Source: Halobacteriovorax marinus
GTDB taxonomy: Bacteria > Bdellovibrionota > Bacteriovoracia > Bacteriovoracales > Bacteriovoracaceae
Length of the DNA stretch: 64,000 bases
Assembly (NCBI GenBank): GCA_002163155.1
Contig: MAAO01000002.1
Span: 1 to 64,000, forward strand
Reading direction: 5' to 3'
The position numbers were made by a program, and so were the translations under genes. Positions within the stretch are counted from its first letter, which is position 1. Every line of letters starts with the position of its first letter. The notes beneath the pieces were generated by a model. The model was not told the DNA's origin. It saw only the letters and a program-made list of their open reading frames with translations, and searched no databases. Shown here piece by piece: positions 17,003 through 25,825 of this stretch.

Positions 17003-17008
17003 ATTATA
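17003..17008 (-). promoter_or_regulatory. -10 element of a probable leaderless promoter (DUF924 operon)
   Basis: On the minus strand a perfect TATAAT ends six bases before the ATG at 16996. No convincing -35 is seen. Confidence 0.55.
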
Positions 17009-17046
17009 CTATTTATTCTAGATTTAAGTGAGAGTTTTTAGAGGGA

Positions 17047-17079
17047 GCCTTTGCTTAGAAACGTCTTCTAAGCAAAGGC
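17047..17079. repeat. Perfect 14-bp inverted repeat between divergent genes
   Basis: GCCTTTGCTTAGAA (17047-17060) and its exact reverse complement (17066-17079) flank a five-base loop. It lies between two divergent genes, so it does not end any gene I can see. It may be the end of an unseen small RNA, or an operator. Nothing else is evident in 17080-17340. Confidence 0.7.
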
Positions 17080-17340
17080 GATGAATCTTTTATTTGGCAA
17101 TAATTGACTTCAATCTTTTATCTTAAAACAAGATTTTTTTATCAAGTTCAAATAATATGAACAATGGGTCTGAACCTTTTACAATTGTTGATTTCACAGA
17201 AATATTCGCTAATTAACGTGAAATTAGTCATATAGGATAATGAAATACCGCTCCTATTCAGTTGTTGTGAAAACAATTTGATCAGATACTTATCTCTATA
17301 AAAGGAATTTTTAATTCTTTATTTATGGTAAATTGTAGGG

Positions 17341-18249
17341 ATGAAATTAATCGTTTTCTCATTCCTCTGTTTATTGTCAACTCAAATTATGGGAGGGGCC
17401 CTTCAGCAAAGTAACTCCAAAGAAAAGGAAACTATCCTGTGGGTGAAATGGAAGTTATTACCTGAATATATTGAAAGGGGAGAGTTTAAAAATGAAGGCT
17501 ATCTCGATAAATTTCTTAATTATGTAAACTCAAAAATTCCTGAGTATAATCATAAATATGAATATTTTCCACTAAGTAGAGTTTCAAAAATTTGGAAGGA
17601 GGGGAATGTTTGCACTATTCATCTCTGGTTAGGTTTTTGGTCTGATAAAATTATCTATTCTAGCTCTTATGGTTTTACTCCTAAATTTGGAATTATTGTA
17701 AAGAAGGATTCCAAACTTGATAAGGAGTTAAGAGGTAAGAAAAGTGTTTCCCTAAAGAATCTTCTTGCTAAAACCAAGTATAGGCTGGGAATACTTCCTT
17801 TATTTCCAGCAGGAGAGACAAGTTCTAGATATCCTCACTTAAAAGATTACATTTCACCCTACTTAAATACAAATAAAGTTCACGAGTTTAGAAATAGTCG
17901 CAATGAACTCAGTGTAGATTATCTTGATTCAGATCGTGTTGATTATATCCTTCGTCAGAGAATTACTCATTTTAGTGAAATGAAAATAAATCACATCAAT
18001 AAAGATATATATACTTATTACAGTATTGATGAAGAAACTAAGTATAAGCTAGTAGCAGCAGCCTGTTCGAAAGGTAAGCTTGGAAAGAAGATTATAGGAA
18101 GAGTTAATGAGATGATTCATCAAGATCAGAGTATGTTTAATAACTACCTAAAATTTCGCCAAATTTGGGACATGGGAAATGTTCAATTTGAAGATGTTTA
18201 CAATCAATATTTTATAAAGAAAGTGGAAAACCCAAACATTACTAAATAA
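17341..18249 (+). CDS. Periplasmic binding-protein-like protein (TIGR02285 type)
   Basis: A 302-residue exported protein with a signal peptide (about residues 1-19). The mature sequence looks like a family 3 solute-binding fold of the TIGR02285 group: an early strand with W and PEY, a conserved Cys in NVCTIHLWLG, then IIYSSSYGFTPKFGIIV and a C-terminal DxxM-type helix. No ABC transporter is nearby, so it could be a free-standing sensor or carrier. TAAATT lies about six bases before the ATG, and GTAGGG might serve as a weak ribosome site. Confidence 0.7.
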   Translation: MKLIVFSFLCLLSTQIMGGALQQSNSKEKETILWVKWKLLPEYIERGEFKNEGYLDKFLNYVNSKIPEYNHKYEYFPLSRVSKIWKEGNVCTIHLWLGFWSDKIIYSSSYGFTPKFGIIVKKDSKLDKELRGKKSVSLKNLLAKTKYRLGILPLFPAGETSSRYPHLKDYISPYLNTNKVHEFRNSRNELSVDYLDSDRVDYILRQRITHFSEMKINHINKDIYTYYSIDEETKYKLVAAACSKGKLGKKIIGRVNEMIHQDQSMFNNYLKFRQIWDMGNVQFEDVYNQYFIKKVENPNITK

Positions 18250-18509
18250 GTGTCGTCATAAAATACTTGATTATAGGGTGAGGAGAGATTGCCTTCAACC
18301 AAGATTTGAAACCAAAGTCTTTGATTCTCGATGTCTAATCTATCCCTTCTTCTTGTTGTGCATTCTGTCATTGGGCGTTAATTAAATAATAAACAACTAA
18401 AATATGTAAAAGTGTTGTCAAAATAATCTTAAGATTGGTTTAAAGGTTTAAATTCCTAGTCAAAATATGTAGAATGTTCGAGTTATCAAACTCATATTAT
18501 GGATGATTA
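18250..18509 (+). other. Non-coding region upstream of the desaturase gene
   Basis: No gene is seen. TTGTCA near 18416 and AT-rich hexamers downstream could form a promoter for the desaturase, but no choice is compelling. Confidence 0.3.
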
Positions 18510-19340
18510 ATGAAAGTATTCAACTATAAAGAAGATCGACTTCCGATTTTAATTATTTCAACTTATTTCCTGATCGATATTTTAATCTACTTAAATGTAG
18601 AGAGTATTCCATTTCTTATCTTCTGGTTCTTCCTAGGGATTTGGCCAAAGGGAAATATTTGTTCATGGAATCATCATCACCAACATTGCCAAACTTTTAA
18701 AACTCCTATTTTTAATAGAATGCTAGAGGTTATGTATGGACTTCAGACGGGAATTTTTGGATTCACGTGGGTGCTTCATCACAACTTAGGTCATCACCTA
18801 AATTACTTAGATCAAGATAAAGATGAATCTCGTTGGAAGAACTCAAAAGGTGATACGATGAAGAGACTTCGCTACACTGCTGAAGTTTCTATTACAAGTT
18901 ATATTAGGGCCTTTAAAGTTGGAAAGAAACATCCAAAGGTTCTGAAGAGATTTCTTATGATGAGTATTACGACTCTAACGATTGTTGGTGCCTTAACTTA
19001 TTATAAACCTATCTCAGCAATCCTCATTTTTTGGATTCCTATGATTGTCTCTCTAGTTCTAACTGCTGATGCTACTTATAGTCATCACACAGGACTTGAT
19101 ACTAAGGACCCTAAGAAGGCGAGCCGAAACATTGTTGATTCTGTTTGGTATAATAGACTGACAGGTAATCTTGGTTACCACACAGCTCACCATGTAAAGT
19201 TTGGAATGCATTGGTCAAAAATGCCAACACTCCATGAGAAAATTAAAGCTGATATTCCAGCAGAGTGTTATGGTAAACCTATGATTCTCTTCCTTGGACT
19301 TGATTGGCTCTCTAAGACCGCTAAGGGTCTAGTGAGTTAA
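18510..19340 (+). CDS. Fatty acid desaturase
   Basis: A 276-residue membrane di-iron desaturase. Histidine boxes are visible: NHHHQH near residues 52-57, HHNLGHH near 88-94, HHTG near 192, and TAHHVKFGMHW near 225. Hydrophobic segments flank them (about 15-45 and 155-185). It would introduce a double bond in an acyl chain at the inner membrane, probably for lipid fluidity. It is a different branch from the paired desaturases at 39-41 kb. It is monocistronic and followed by a strong terminator. Confidence 0.9.
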   Translation: MKVFNYKEDRLPILIISTYFLIDILIYLNVESIPFLIFWFFLGIWPKGNICSWNHHHQHCQTFKTPIFNRMLEVMYGLQTGIFGFTWVLHHNLGHHLNYLDQDKDESRWKNSKGDTMKRLRYTAEVSITSYIRAFKVGKKHPKVLKRFLMMSITTLTIVGALTYYKPISAILIFWIPMIVSLVLTADATYSHHTGLDTKDPKKASRNIVDSVWYNRLTGNLGYHTAHHVKFGMHWSKMPTLHEKIKADIPAECYGKPMILFLGLDWLSKTAKGLVS

Positions 19341-19347
19341 GACAACT

Positions 19348-19382
19348 GGGTTGGACGGATTCTCCGTGTGACCCTTTTTTTT
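19348..19382 (+). terminator. Intrinsic terminator of the desaturase gene
   Basis: GGGTTGGACGGA (19348-19359) pairs with TCCGTGTGACCC (19363-19374) with one mismatch and two G-U pairs around TTC, followed by eight T. Confidence 0.85.
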
Positions 19383-19453
19383 CAAAAATCATTTCCTTTT
19401 TAGTTAGAGATAACGAAAATTAATCAAATTCAAAATATCAATGGAGATCATAT

Positions 19454-20233
19454 ATGAAATGTCATGAAGTCGATTATAAAATTATTGGTAACGATATGCA
19501 GTTAGTTGAGGTTGAGCTAGACCCTAATGAAACAGTAGTGGCTGAAGCCGGAGCGATGACTTACTTTGAAAACGGAATTAATTTTGAAGCTAAGATGGGT
19601 GATGGTTCTAAGATTGACCAAGGTTGGCTCTCAAATATCTTAAATGCAGGTAAGAGAATGATAACGGGAGAATCTCTCTTTCTCACTCATTTTACAAATA
19701 TTGGGCAAGGAAAGAAGAGTGTCGGTTTCGCTGCTCCCTATCCTGGAAAAATTGTAGACTTAGATTTGGCCGAGTACGGAACAATCCTTTGTCAAAAAGA
19801 CTCCTTTCTAGCAGCAGCACTTGGAACAGAAATCAGTATTGCTTTTACTAAGCGCTTTGGTGCCGGATTCTTTGGTGGAGAAGGTTTTATTTTACAAAAG
19901 CTAATTGGTGATGGAATGGCCTTTATTCATGCTGGCGGTACCATTGTTAAAAAAGAACTAAAGGGTGAATCACTCTCAATTGATACCGGTTGTCTCATGG
20001 CCTTTACTAGTGGATTAGATTACTCCATTGAAAGAGCTGGTAATTTAAAGTCTATGTTCTTTGGTGGAGAGGGACTTTTCCTCGCTAAAATTGAAGGGAC
20101 AGGAACCGTTTGGATTCAAAGCATGCCCTTTTCAAGACTAGCGGATAGAGTTATTCAAAGTGCTCCTCGTGCCAATGGAACACAAAAAGGTGAGAGTGGT
20201 GGGCTTGGAAATCTTGGTAATTTCTTTGATTAA
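19454..20233 (+). CDS. TIGR00266 / AIM24 family protein
   Basis: A 259-residue cytoplasmic beta-rich protein of the TIGR00266/AIM24 family (PF01987). The start ([19 protein letters not shown], then VVAEAGAM), the repeated GGEG motifs ([10 protein letters not shown] and [10 protein letters not shown]) and the Gly-rich C-terminus are characteristic. The fold is a beta-prism-like trimer; the function is not established. It is monocistronic and runs tail to tail with the LysR gene. Confidence 0.92.
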   Translation: MKCHEVDYKIIGNDMQLVEVELDPNETVVAEAGAMTYFENGINFEAKMGDGSKIDQGWLSNILNAGKRMITGESLFLTHFTNIGQGKKSVGFAAPYPGKIVDLDLAEYGTILCQKDSFLAAALGTEISIAFTKRFGAGFFGGEGFILQKLIGDGMAFIHAGGTIVKKELKGESLSIDTGCLMAFTSGLDYSIERAGNLKSMFFGGEGLFLAKIEGTGTVWIQSMPFSRLADRVIQSAPRANGTQKGESGGLGNLGNFFD

Positions 20234-20235
20234 AT

Positions 20236-21147
20236 TTAACTCATTTCGTTTATAAAGTGATTAAGAAATTCTTCTTTTACTAGAGCTTTACTTCGAGTCT
20301 TTCTAACGGCTAGATCAAAGGATAATGTATAATCCTTTGCGACGTTTGGAAGGACTTGGACTAAGCTTCCTTGAATGAGTTCTGCTTCCACAAGATATTT
20401 TGGAAGATGACCAATCCCAATATGCTTCTCAATGAGTGCCTTCATCATGGCATTGTCAGGACAAATTGCAGTGGCCTTGACTTTTCTTTGTTCAGCTAAA
20501 ACTTCTAAACTTACCTTCTTCGCCCAGAAAGCAAAGGCCCTAGTTTCAACATCATCTACGAAATCAAGAAGACTATGTTTGAGTACATCTTTTGGTTTCA
20601 TAATTTTTGGAATTGATTCTAAGTATTTCTTTGAAGCGACCATGATGACATCTTTTTTATCCAGGGGATAAATCTCAAAGAGTTTCTTATCTTTAACAAA
20701 CAATAGAACTCCCAAGTCGATTTTATTATCAATAAGCATTTGTTCAATTTCTGCTGCATAACCATATTCAATTTGAAAAGATACATTTGGAAAATTTCTT
20801 CTAAAATTTGCAATCAAGATTGGTAAATTAAAAAGCCCAATATCGGGTCTTACTCCAATCTTAATTGTACCGCCCAAAGACTTTGTATCAGATTTTAATG
20901 TTGAAATTTGTTCGCTAATTTGCGACATCTTCTCTTTTGCAAACTCATAAATTTCTCTTCCTTCTGGAGTTAGATAAATACGAGAATTCTTTCTATCAAA
21001 AAGAGGTAAATCAATTTCTTCTTCTAATTGTTGAATCTGTTGGGTAATTGCTGACTGAGTTCGATAGAGTTTATTGGCCGCTTTTGAAACAGAACCTTCG
21101 TTAGCCACTTCTATGAAAGTTCTAAGTTTATTGAAGTCATTGAACAT
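20236..21147 (-). CDS. LysR-type transcriptional regulator
   Basis: A 303-residue regulator with the N-terminal winged helix (VSKAANKLYRTQSAITQQIQQL, about residues 20-41) and a periplasmic-binding-like effector domain from about residue 90. I prefer the ATG at 21147: AGGGGG lies six bases before it, whereas the GTG at 21153 directly abuts that site. It is divergent from the DUF427-to-egtD operon, with a 145-base shared control region holding the palindrome TGGTTAACCA. LysR regulators commonly control the divergent unit, so it may activate the ergothioneine operon; the inducer is unknown. Confidence 0.92.
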   Translation of the reverse strand: MFNDFNKLRTFIEVANEGSVSKAANKLYRTQSAITQQIQQLEEEIDLPLFDRKNSRIYLTPEGREIYEFAKEKMSQISEQISTLKSDTKSLGGTIKIGVRPDIGLFNLPILIANFRRNFPNVSFQIEYGYAAEIEQMLIDNKIDLGVLLFVKDKKLFEIYPLDKKDVIMVASKKYLESIPKIMKPKDVLKHSLLDFVDDVETRAFAFWAKKVSLEVLAEQRKVKATAICPDNAMMKALIEKHIGIGHLPKYLVEAELIQGSLVQVLPNVAKDYTLSFDLAVRKTRSKALVKEEFLNHFINEMS

Positions 21148-21172
21148 TGCCACCCCCTAAGTGTCTGTATAT

Positions 21173-21182
21173 TGGTTAACCA
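21173..21182. promoter_or_regulatory. Candidate LysR operator
   Basis: TGGTTAACCA is a perfect ten-base palindrome in the intergenic region between the divergent LysR gene and the ergothioneine operon, 25 bases from the LysR start. Confidence 0.35.
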
Positions 21183-21292
21183 TATTAGAAAATCTATCTT
21201 ATTTGTAATAATTAGTAATTATAATTAATAGCAGTCTTGGGCGATACTGTAAATAGGAGCAAGGGAGTGGCTTTCTTGTAAGGACCTAATCT

Positions 21293-21631
21293 ATGGATCA
21301 CTATTTGATATTCGAACATCCAAAAGAGCAGATTGAAGTGTGGCTTGGAAATACTTTATTGGCGAAGTCATCTAGTACCTTACTGTTAAAAGAGATTGGA
21401 GGTTTAGGTTACCCTCCTGTTTATTACTTTGATCCTAAAGATGTGAGAACCGCAGAGCTTAAGCAGAATGAGAAGAAATTATTTTGTTACCTAAAAGGAG
21501 AAAGTACTTTTTGGAGTATTGATGAATTTGATTTAGCAATTTGGAGCTATTTACAAACATATGATGAAGCTAAGCCTCTCGAGGGAAAAATTGCCTTCAG
21601 TCCAAAAGTGTTTGAGGTCGTTAGTGAATAA
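21293..21631 (+). CDS. DUF427 protein, first gene of the ergothioneine operon
   Basis: A 112-residue protein of the DUF427 family (PF04248), beta-rich and cytoplasmic. The family signature is seen: LAKSSSTLLLKE, PPVYYFDPKDV, a CYLKGE...FWS segment and IAFSPKVFEV. Its biochemical role is not known. AAGGA precedes the ATG. Its last eight bases overlap the GTG start of the next gene, so the two are translationally coupled. Confidence 0.88.
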   Translation: MDHYLIFEHPKEQIEVWLGNTLLAKSSSTLLLKEIGGLGYPPVYYFDPKDVRTAELKQNEKKLFCYLKGESTFWSIDEFDLAIWSYLQTYDEAKPLEGKIAFSPKVFEVVSE

Positions 21632-22187
21632 TTTAAAATGGAAGATTTTCTTACTCATCATTGCTGGCTTTCTCTCTCTTTGGTTTTTCATTGATGTTTC
21701 TTCTTTAATAGTTTTTTTAAATAAATTTAAAAGGGGATTCGGAGAAAATTATATTTTCTATATAGCACTTGCTTATAGTGTTGCTCTCGCAGTTCCATTT
21801 TTTCCAGGAGCGGAGATAGGAATATGTCTCATGTGTATGTTTGGCGAACGAGGAGTTTTTATTGCTTACACTGCAACAATAGTAGGGTTGAGTGCTTCCT
21901 TTCTTGTTGGAAGACTATTTAGAGGAAGGTTGAACCTAAAAGAAAATAGAATCATGAAAAATCTAAATACTTTTTCCATATATATTCCTAGAGGGCTGAC
22001 TCTCGCTATCCTGCTTAATTTTCCAGGGAATATTATTTTTGGAGGTGGAGGGGGAATTTCATTTACTCTTGGAATTGAAAATAAGCTTAAGTATAGGCAG
22101 TTTGTGGCAATCATCACTTTGGCTACTCTACCTGTCCCACTGTTTGTTTATTTTGGAATTATCAATATTGATAAATACTTAGTCTAG
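21624..22187 (+). CDS. VTT/DedA-like membrane protein
   Basis: A membrane protein of about 187 residues with four or five hydrophobic segments and the VTT-domain pattern: a PFFPGAEIGICLMCMFG segment, a GLSASFLVGR helix and LAILLNFPGN-IIFGGGGG near the C-terminus. VTT/DedA proteins act in lipid scrambling or membrane homeostasis. I place the start at GTG 21624, where GAGG lies six bases upstream and which overlaps the DUF427 stop; an ATG at 21561 would run far into the upstream gene. It is the second gene of the operon that ends with egtD. Confidence 0.75.
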   Translation: MNNLKWKIFLLIIAGFLSLWFFIDVSSLIVFLNKFKRGFGENYIFYIALAYSVALAVPFFPGAEIGICLMCMFGERGVFIAYTATIVGLSASFLVGRLFRGRLNLKENRIMKNLNTFSIYIPRGLTLAILLNFPGNIIFGGGGGISFTLGIENKLKYRQFVAIITLATLPVPLFVYFGIINIDKYLV

Positions 22188-22197
22188 GGAGTTCGCG

Positions 22198-22704
22198 ATG
22201 ACAAAACTGGAAACCATAAACTTAGATCAGCAATACGCAGGGGATGTAGAACTAATCTGGTCTTACTGGAGCGATTTGGAAAATCTCTGTATTTTTAGTA
22301 GTGAGGTCTTAGAGAGCCGTGTTGTGACAAGTATTAAAAAAGGAATTGGGGCACAGAGAATTTGCGTTATGAAAAATGGTGGTGAAATCAGAGAAACTGT
22401 GAAGAGCTATTCAGAGGAAGATCACTTTTTTGAATTATCAGTAGAGACTGACTTTCTTCCTTATAAAGAAGCATTAGTAAGTTTTTCTATCTCTGAGGTG
22501 AGTCGAGGGATTTCAAAAGTAAATGTACAAATGCGTTTTGTTCCAAGATTTAGTTTCCTTGGAGTGATGTTATCAAAAATCATTATAAAACCAAATATTA
22601 AAAGAATGTTTAATAAATTACTGGAAGACTTTGAAATTTATTTCGCGCGGATAGAACGAAAAGACTTTCTGATAAATTCACAGCTAGAAATAGTAGGAGA
22701 TTAG
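22198..22704 (+). CDS. SRPBCC (START-like) family protein, cytoplasmic
   Basis: A 168-residue protein with the SRPBCC helix-grip pattern: a strand with LDQQYAGDVELIWSYWSD, an ETVKSYSEEDHFFELSV strand pair and a long C-terminal helix after FLGVMLSKI. Such folds bind hydrophobic ligands in a deep cavity. It has no signal peptide. It is clearly related to the lipoprotein at 22933 (shared IG-R-C-GG-I-ET pattern and FLG-helix), so the operon holds a cytoplasmic and an exported version. GGAG precedes the ATG. Confidence 0.75.
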   Translation: MTKLETINLDQQYAGDVELIWSYWSDLENLCIFSSEVLESRVVTSIKKGIGAQRICVMKNGGEIRETVKSYSEEDHFFELSVETDFLPYKEALVSFSISEVSRGISKVNVQMRFVPRFSFLGVMLSKIIIKPNIKRMFNKLLEDFEIYFARIERKDFLINSQLEIVGD

Positions 22705-22705
22705 A

Positions 22706-22918
22706 ATGAAGAAATTATTAATGATGCTAATTTGTTTCACCGGACTTAGTGGTCCAGCTTTTGGAATGTGCTCTACAGATCATGACAGCACAGCTCAAAC
22801 CTATCATGAAGATGTAGAGATGCAGTCTTTGGAAACTAAAGAAAAGATCAAGAAGAAGCAAGAGATGAGAATGGTTTCAAAAACTAGTAATTTAATAGAA
22901 CAACACAATGAGAAATAG
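22706..22918 (+). CDS. Small secreted protein
   Basis: A 70-residue product with a signal peptide (about residues 1-20, ending AFG) and a 50-residue mature part that is highly charged and helical, with a single Cys at its start. It begins one base after the upstream stop codon and is part of the operon. I recognise no family. Confidence 0.7.
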   Translation: MKKLLMMLICFTGLSGPAFGMCSTDHDSTAQTYHEDVEMQSLETKEKIKKKQEMRMVSKTSNLIEQHNEK

Positions 22919-22932
22919 TTAAGGAGAATTAT

Positions 22933-23481
22933 ATGAAAATAATAAATACTGCCATATTGGCCCTAAGTGTAATCTTAGTGAGTTGTAGCTCTGCACCGAT
23001 AGGTATGATTACTGAAAGTCCAGATGAAGGGTTTACTAAAATTGCTTATGAAGTGGAAGTGAGCACCTCTAAAGATAAGGTCTGGAAAATTCTTGAGGAT
23101 TATGACAATTTAAGTTGGAGTAATACTGTCAAGGAAGCCCATTACCTTAATGAAAAAAGAAGTGAGATTGGTATGTCTAGACATTGCAATCTTTCAGATG
23201 GTGGTTATATAATTGAGACAATATCAAAGTGGGATCAAGGGAATGGTTTTAGTTATACCCTTGATGATTCTTCAGATCCAATTAATAGTAAATCCTATGC
23301 AAATTGGAGTGTAAAAGGTGATGACCAAAAATCAGTGATACGATTTGAAGTTCACTATGCACTAAATTATGGATTTCTAGGCAGTGCAATGAATAGTTTG
23401 TTTGCAAAAGCTAAATTTGCAAATTCTATTAAAGGCTTTATGCATGAATTAAAAAATCATGCTGAAAAAAAGAAAATGTAA
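22933..23481 (+). CDS. SRPBCC-like lipoprotein
   Basis: A 182-residue protein with a lipoprotein signal ending LVSC (Cys18). The mature part is a START/SRPBCC-like domain (VEVSTSKDKVWKILEDYDNL, IGMSRHC, GGYIIETISKWDQG, then a C-terminal helix). Exported SRPBCC lipoproteins are unusual; the fold normally binds a hydrophobic ligand in the cytosol. It parallels the cytoplasmic paralogue two genes upstream, so the pair may hand over a lipid or act on the same ligand on both sides of the membrane (inference). AAGGAG precedes the ATG. Confidence 0.75.
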   Translation: MKIINTAILALSVILVSCSSAPIGMITESPDEGFTKIAYEVEVSTSKDKVWKILEDYDNLSWSNTVKEAHYLNEKRSEIGMSRHCNLSDGGYIIETISKWDQGNGFSYTLDDSSDPINSKSYANWSVKGDDQKSVIRFEVHYALNYGFLGSAMNSLFAKAKFANSIKGFMHELKNHAEKKKM

Positions 23482-23506
23482 GAAGAAAGTTTAAAATTAG
23501 GTGAGT

Positions 23507-24760
23507 ATGGAAAATCAAGATTTACTATTAGAGAGATTTATCTGTTCTCGGAATTTAACGGCTAAAATATGTGATGGACTATTTCCTGAAGATTTAGCAG
23601 TTCAAAGTATGGAGGATGTGAGTCCTGCAAAGTGGCACTTGGCCCATACCACCTGGTTCTATGAAACTTTTATTTTAAAAGTCTACGAACCTGATTTCCA
23701 ACCATTTCACGAGCTCTATCATCATCTCTTTAACAGTTACTACAAAAGTGTTGGCGAGCATTGGAATAGGTGTATTAGAGGAGTTCTCTCTAGACCCACC
23801 GCTAACGAAATTCAACTCTATCGCGATGATATAGATGCTAGAGTTATTAAACTCTTTACTTCAAATCTCTCTCTAGATCAAAAACTTAAAATTGGAAAAC
23901 TCGTTGAGCTTGGAGTTAATCATGAGCAGCAACATCAAGAACTGATGCTTATGGATCTTAAACATGTTCTCGGAACAAATCCTCTCTATCCTGTCTGGAT
24001 GGAAGGTGAGTTTCCTACTTCTAAGAAAATTGAGGAACAATTTGTTTTAATCTCCGGAGGAGTTAAAGAGATTGGAGAAAACTATGGTGATGAGTATATT
24101 TTTGATAATGAAGTCCCTAGGCATAAAGTCTACGTGGAGGACTTCGAATTAAGTAATAAACTTGTAACCAATGGAGAGTTTCTAGATTTCATAAAAGACG
24201 GTGGATATAAGAAGCCAGAGTTATGGTTAAGTGACGGTTGGGATTTATCTATGAAGAATCCTCTCTATTGGAAAGAAGATAAAAATACTCTTGGTTCTTT
24301 TTTAGAAAGCACTCCTTACGGTCTTAGGGAGTTAGACCTTGATGCGCCAGTCTGTCATATAAGTTACTTTGAAGCAGATGCCTATGCTACGTGGAGAGAG
24401 TGTCGTCTTCCTAGCGAGAAAGAATGGGAGTTGGCAGCGCAGTCTCTTGAACTAGAAGGACAATTCTATGATCAAGGTGATTTAATGCCAAAAGCTGGAC
24501 ACGTCACTGGTGAGTTCAATGATATGTTTGGAGTCCTTTGGCAGTGGACGTCTAGTCACTATGAGAGTTATCCCGGTTATCATAAACCTGAGGGAGCGCT
24601 TGGTGAATACAACGCAAAATTTACCAATGCTCAAAGAGTACTTAGAGGTGGTTCCTTTGCAACCCTTAGAGAACATTTTAGAAAGACCTATAGAAACTTT
24701 TATCAATCAGAAAAACAATGGCCCTTTACTGGCATTCGTTTAGCAAGGAATAAGGTTTAA
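23507..24760 (+). CDS. egtB: Ergothioneine synthase EgtB
   Basis: A 417-residue iron-dependent sulfoxide synthase that joins a thiol (cysteine or gamma-glutamylcysteine) to hercynine in the ergothioneine pathway. The N-terminal DinB-like domain carries the three iron-binding histidines: the His of DLAH-type motif HLAH (about residue 47) and two in NHEQQHQE (about 139 and 143). The C-terminal FGE-sulfatase domain has CHISYFEADAYATW, RLPSEKEWE, WQWTSS and RVLRGGSFAT. I take ATG 23507; a GTG two codons upstream is possible. It is followed one base later by egtD. No EgtA, EgtC or EgtE is in the window. Confidence 0.93.
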   Translation: MENQDLLLERFICSRNLTAKICDGLFPEDLAVQSMEDVSPAKWHLAHTTWFYETFILKVYEPDFQPFHELYHHLFNSYYKSVGEHWNRCIRGVLSRPTANEIQLYRDDIDARVIKLFTSNLSLDQKLKIGKLVELGVNHEQQHQELMLMDLKHVLGTNPLYPVWMEGEFPTSKKIEEQFVLISGGVKEIGENYGDEYIFDNEVPRHKVYVEDFELSNKLVTNGEFLDFIKDGGYKKPELWLSDGWDLSMKNPLYWKEDKNTLGSFLESTPYGLRELDLDAPVCHISYFEADAYATWRECRLPSEKEWELAAQSLELEGQFYDQGDLMPKAGHVTGEFNDMFGVLWQWTSSHYESYPGYHKPEGALGEYNAKFTNAQRVLRGGSFATLREHFRKTYRNFYQSEKQWPFTGIRLARNKV

Positions 24761-24761
24761 T

Positions 24762-25751
24762 ATGAATTATAAAGTCTTAGATAGTATTAAGAACAGTGAT
24801 GAAGATGCCCTCAAGGAGCAATTCTCACAAGATGTGCTAACAGGTTTTACTAGCGAGAAGAAATACTTATCTTCAAAATATTTCTATGACGATAAAGGTT
24901 CAGAACTCTTTGTGAAGATTACTGATTTAGAAGAGTATTATCCTACAAAAGCAGAAGAAGAAATCTTAGAGAATAATAAGCAAAAAATTGTGAGTCACTT
25001 TAATACACAGAAATTAAATGTGGTAGAACTTGGGGCCGGAGATGGTCACAAGACAAAACTTTTACTAGATGAATTATTTAATAATGATGTTCCTCTAGAG
25101 TATAACCCAATTGATATTTCTGAGGACGCTATAAAAGGAGTTTGCGAGAAGTTAAATAAAGATGACTTTGAAACCTTTGGCATAGTGGGAGAGTATATCC
25201 CGGCGCTTAAATGGGCCAATAAAAATAAGGAAGGAAAGAAGCTTGTTCTCTTTCTCGGTTCAAATATAGGGAACTTTTCCCTTCATGATTCCTTAGTTTT
25301 TCTAAGAACTATTTGGAAGAATCTATCAAAGGATGACCATATCTTAATTGGATTTGATATGAAGAAGGATATTAATCTCTTAATTAATGCCTACAACGAC
25401 GACAAGGGTGTGACTTCTGAGTTTAATTTAAATGTCTTAAATAGAATGAATAATGAACTGGGAGCGAATTTCGTTATAGGAAGTTTCCAGCACTTTGGAA
25501 CTTATAATCCAAATATTGGTGCTATGGAAAGTTATCTCATCTCTACGAAGTCACAAACCGTGAGAGTCGATTATTTGGAAAAGAATTTTCACTTCGATGA
25601 ATTTGAGGCGATTCACTTAGAGTATTCTTTTAAATATCTACAAAAAGACATAGAGTATTTAGCTAAAGAAACTGGTTTTGAAATTGTGGAGAACTTTTCT
25701 GATAAGAAGGGTCACTTTGTGGATTCGCTTTGGCGGGTGATTAAAGAATAA
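24762..25751 (+). CDS. egtD: Histidine N-alpha-methyltransferase EgtD
   Basis: A 329-residue S-adenosylmethionine-dependent enzyme that trimethylates histidine to hercynine, the first step of ergothioneine synthesis. The family start is clear (KYFYDDKGSELFVKI then LEEYYPTKAE) and the SAM-binding loop is ELGAGDG at about residues 89-95; LFLGSNIGNF lies in the middle, as in EgtD. It completes the operon after egtB. Ergothioneine is an antioxidant thiol, so the operon points to oxidative stress protection. Confidence 0.95.
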   Translation: MNYKVLDSIKNSDEDALKEQFSQDVLTGFTSEKKYLSSKYFYDDKGSELFVKITDLEEYYPTKAEEEILENNKQKIVSHFNTQKLNVVELGAGDGHKTKLLLDELFNNDVPLEYNPIDISEDAIKGVCEKLNKDDFETFGIVGEYIPALKWANKNKEGKKLVLFLGSNIGNFSLHDSLVFLRTIWKNLSKDDHILIGFDMKKDINLLINAYNDDKGVTSEFNLNVLNRMNNELGANFVIGSFQHFGTYNPNIGAMESYLISTKSQTVRVDYLEKNFHFDEFEAIHLEYSFKYLQKDIEYLAKETGFEIVENFSDKKGHFVDSLWRVIKE

Positions 25752-25825
25752 GCCACGTCACCATACATTTTAAAACTTGATCAAAAATCAGGGTTAAGTT
25801 TATAATAGTTGAGTATGGAGACACT

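Noticed and set aside
17158-17217. A 19-codon ORF upstream of the TIGR02285-like gene
   Set aside because: It has no ribosome site and no compositional support.
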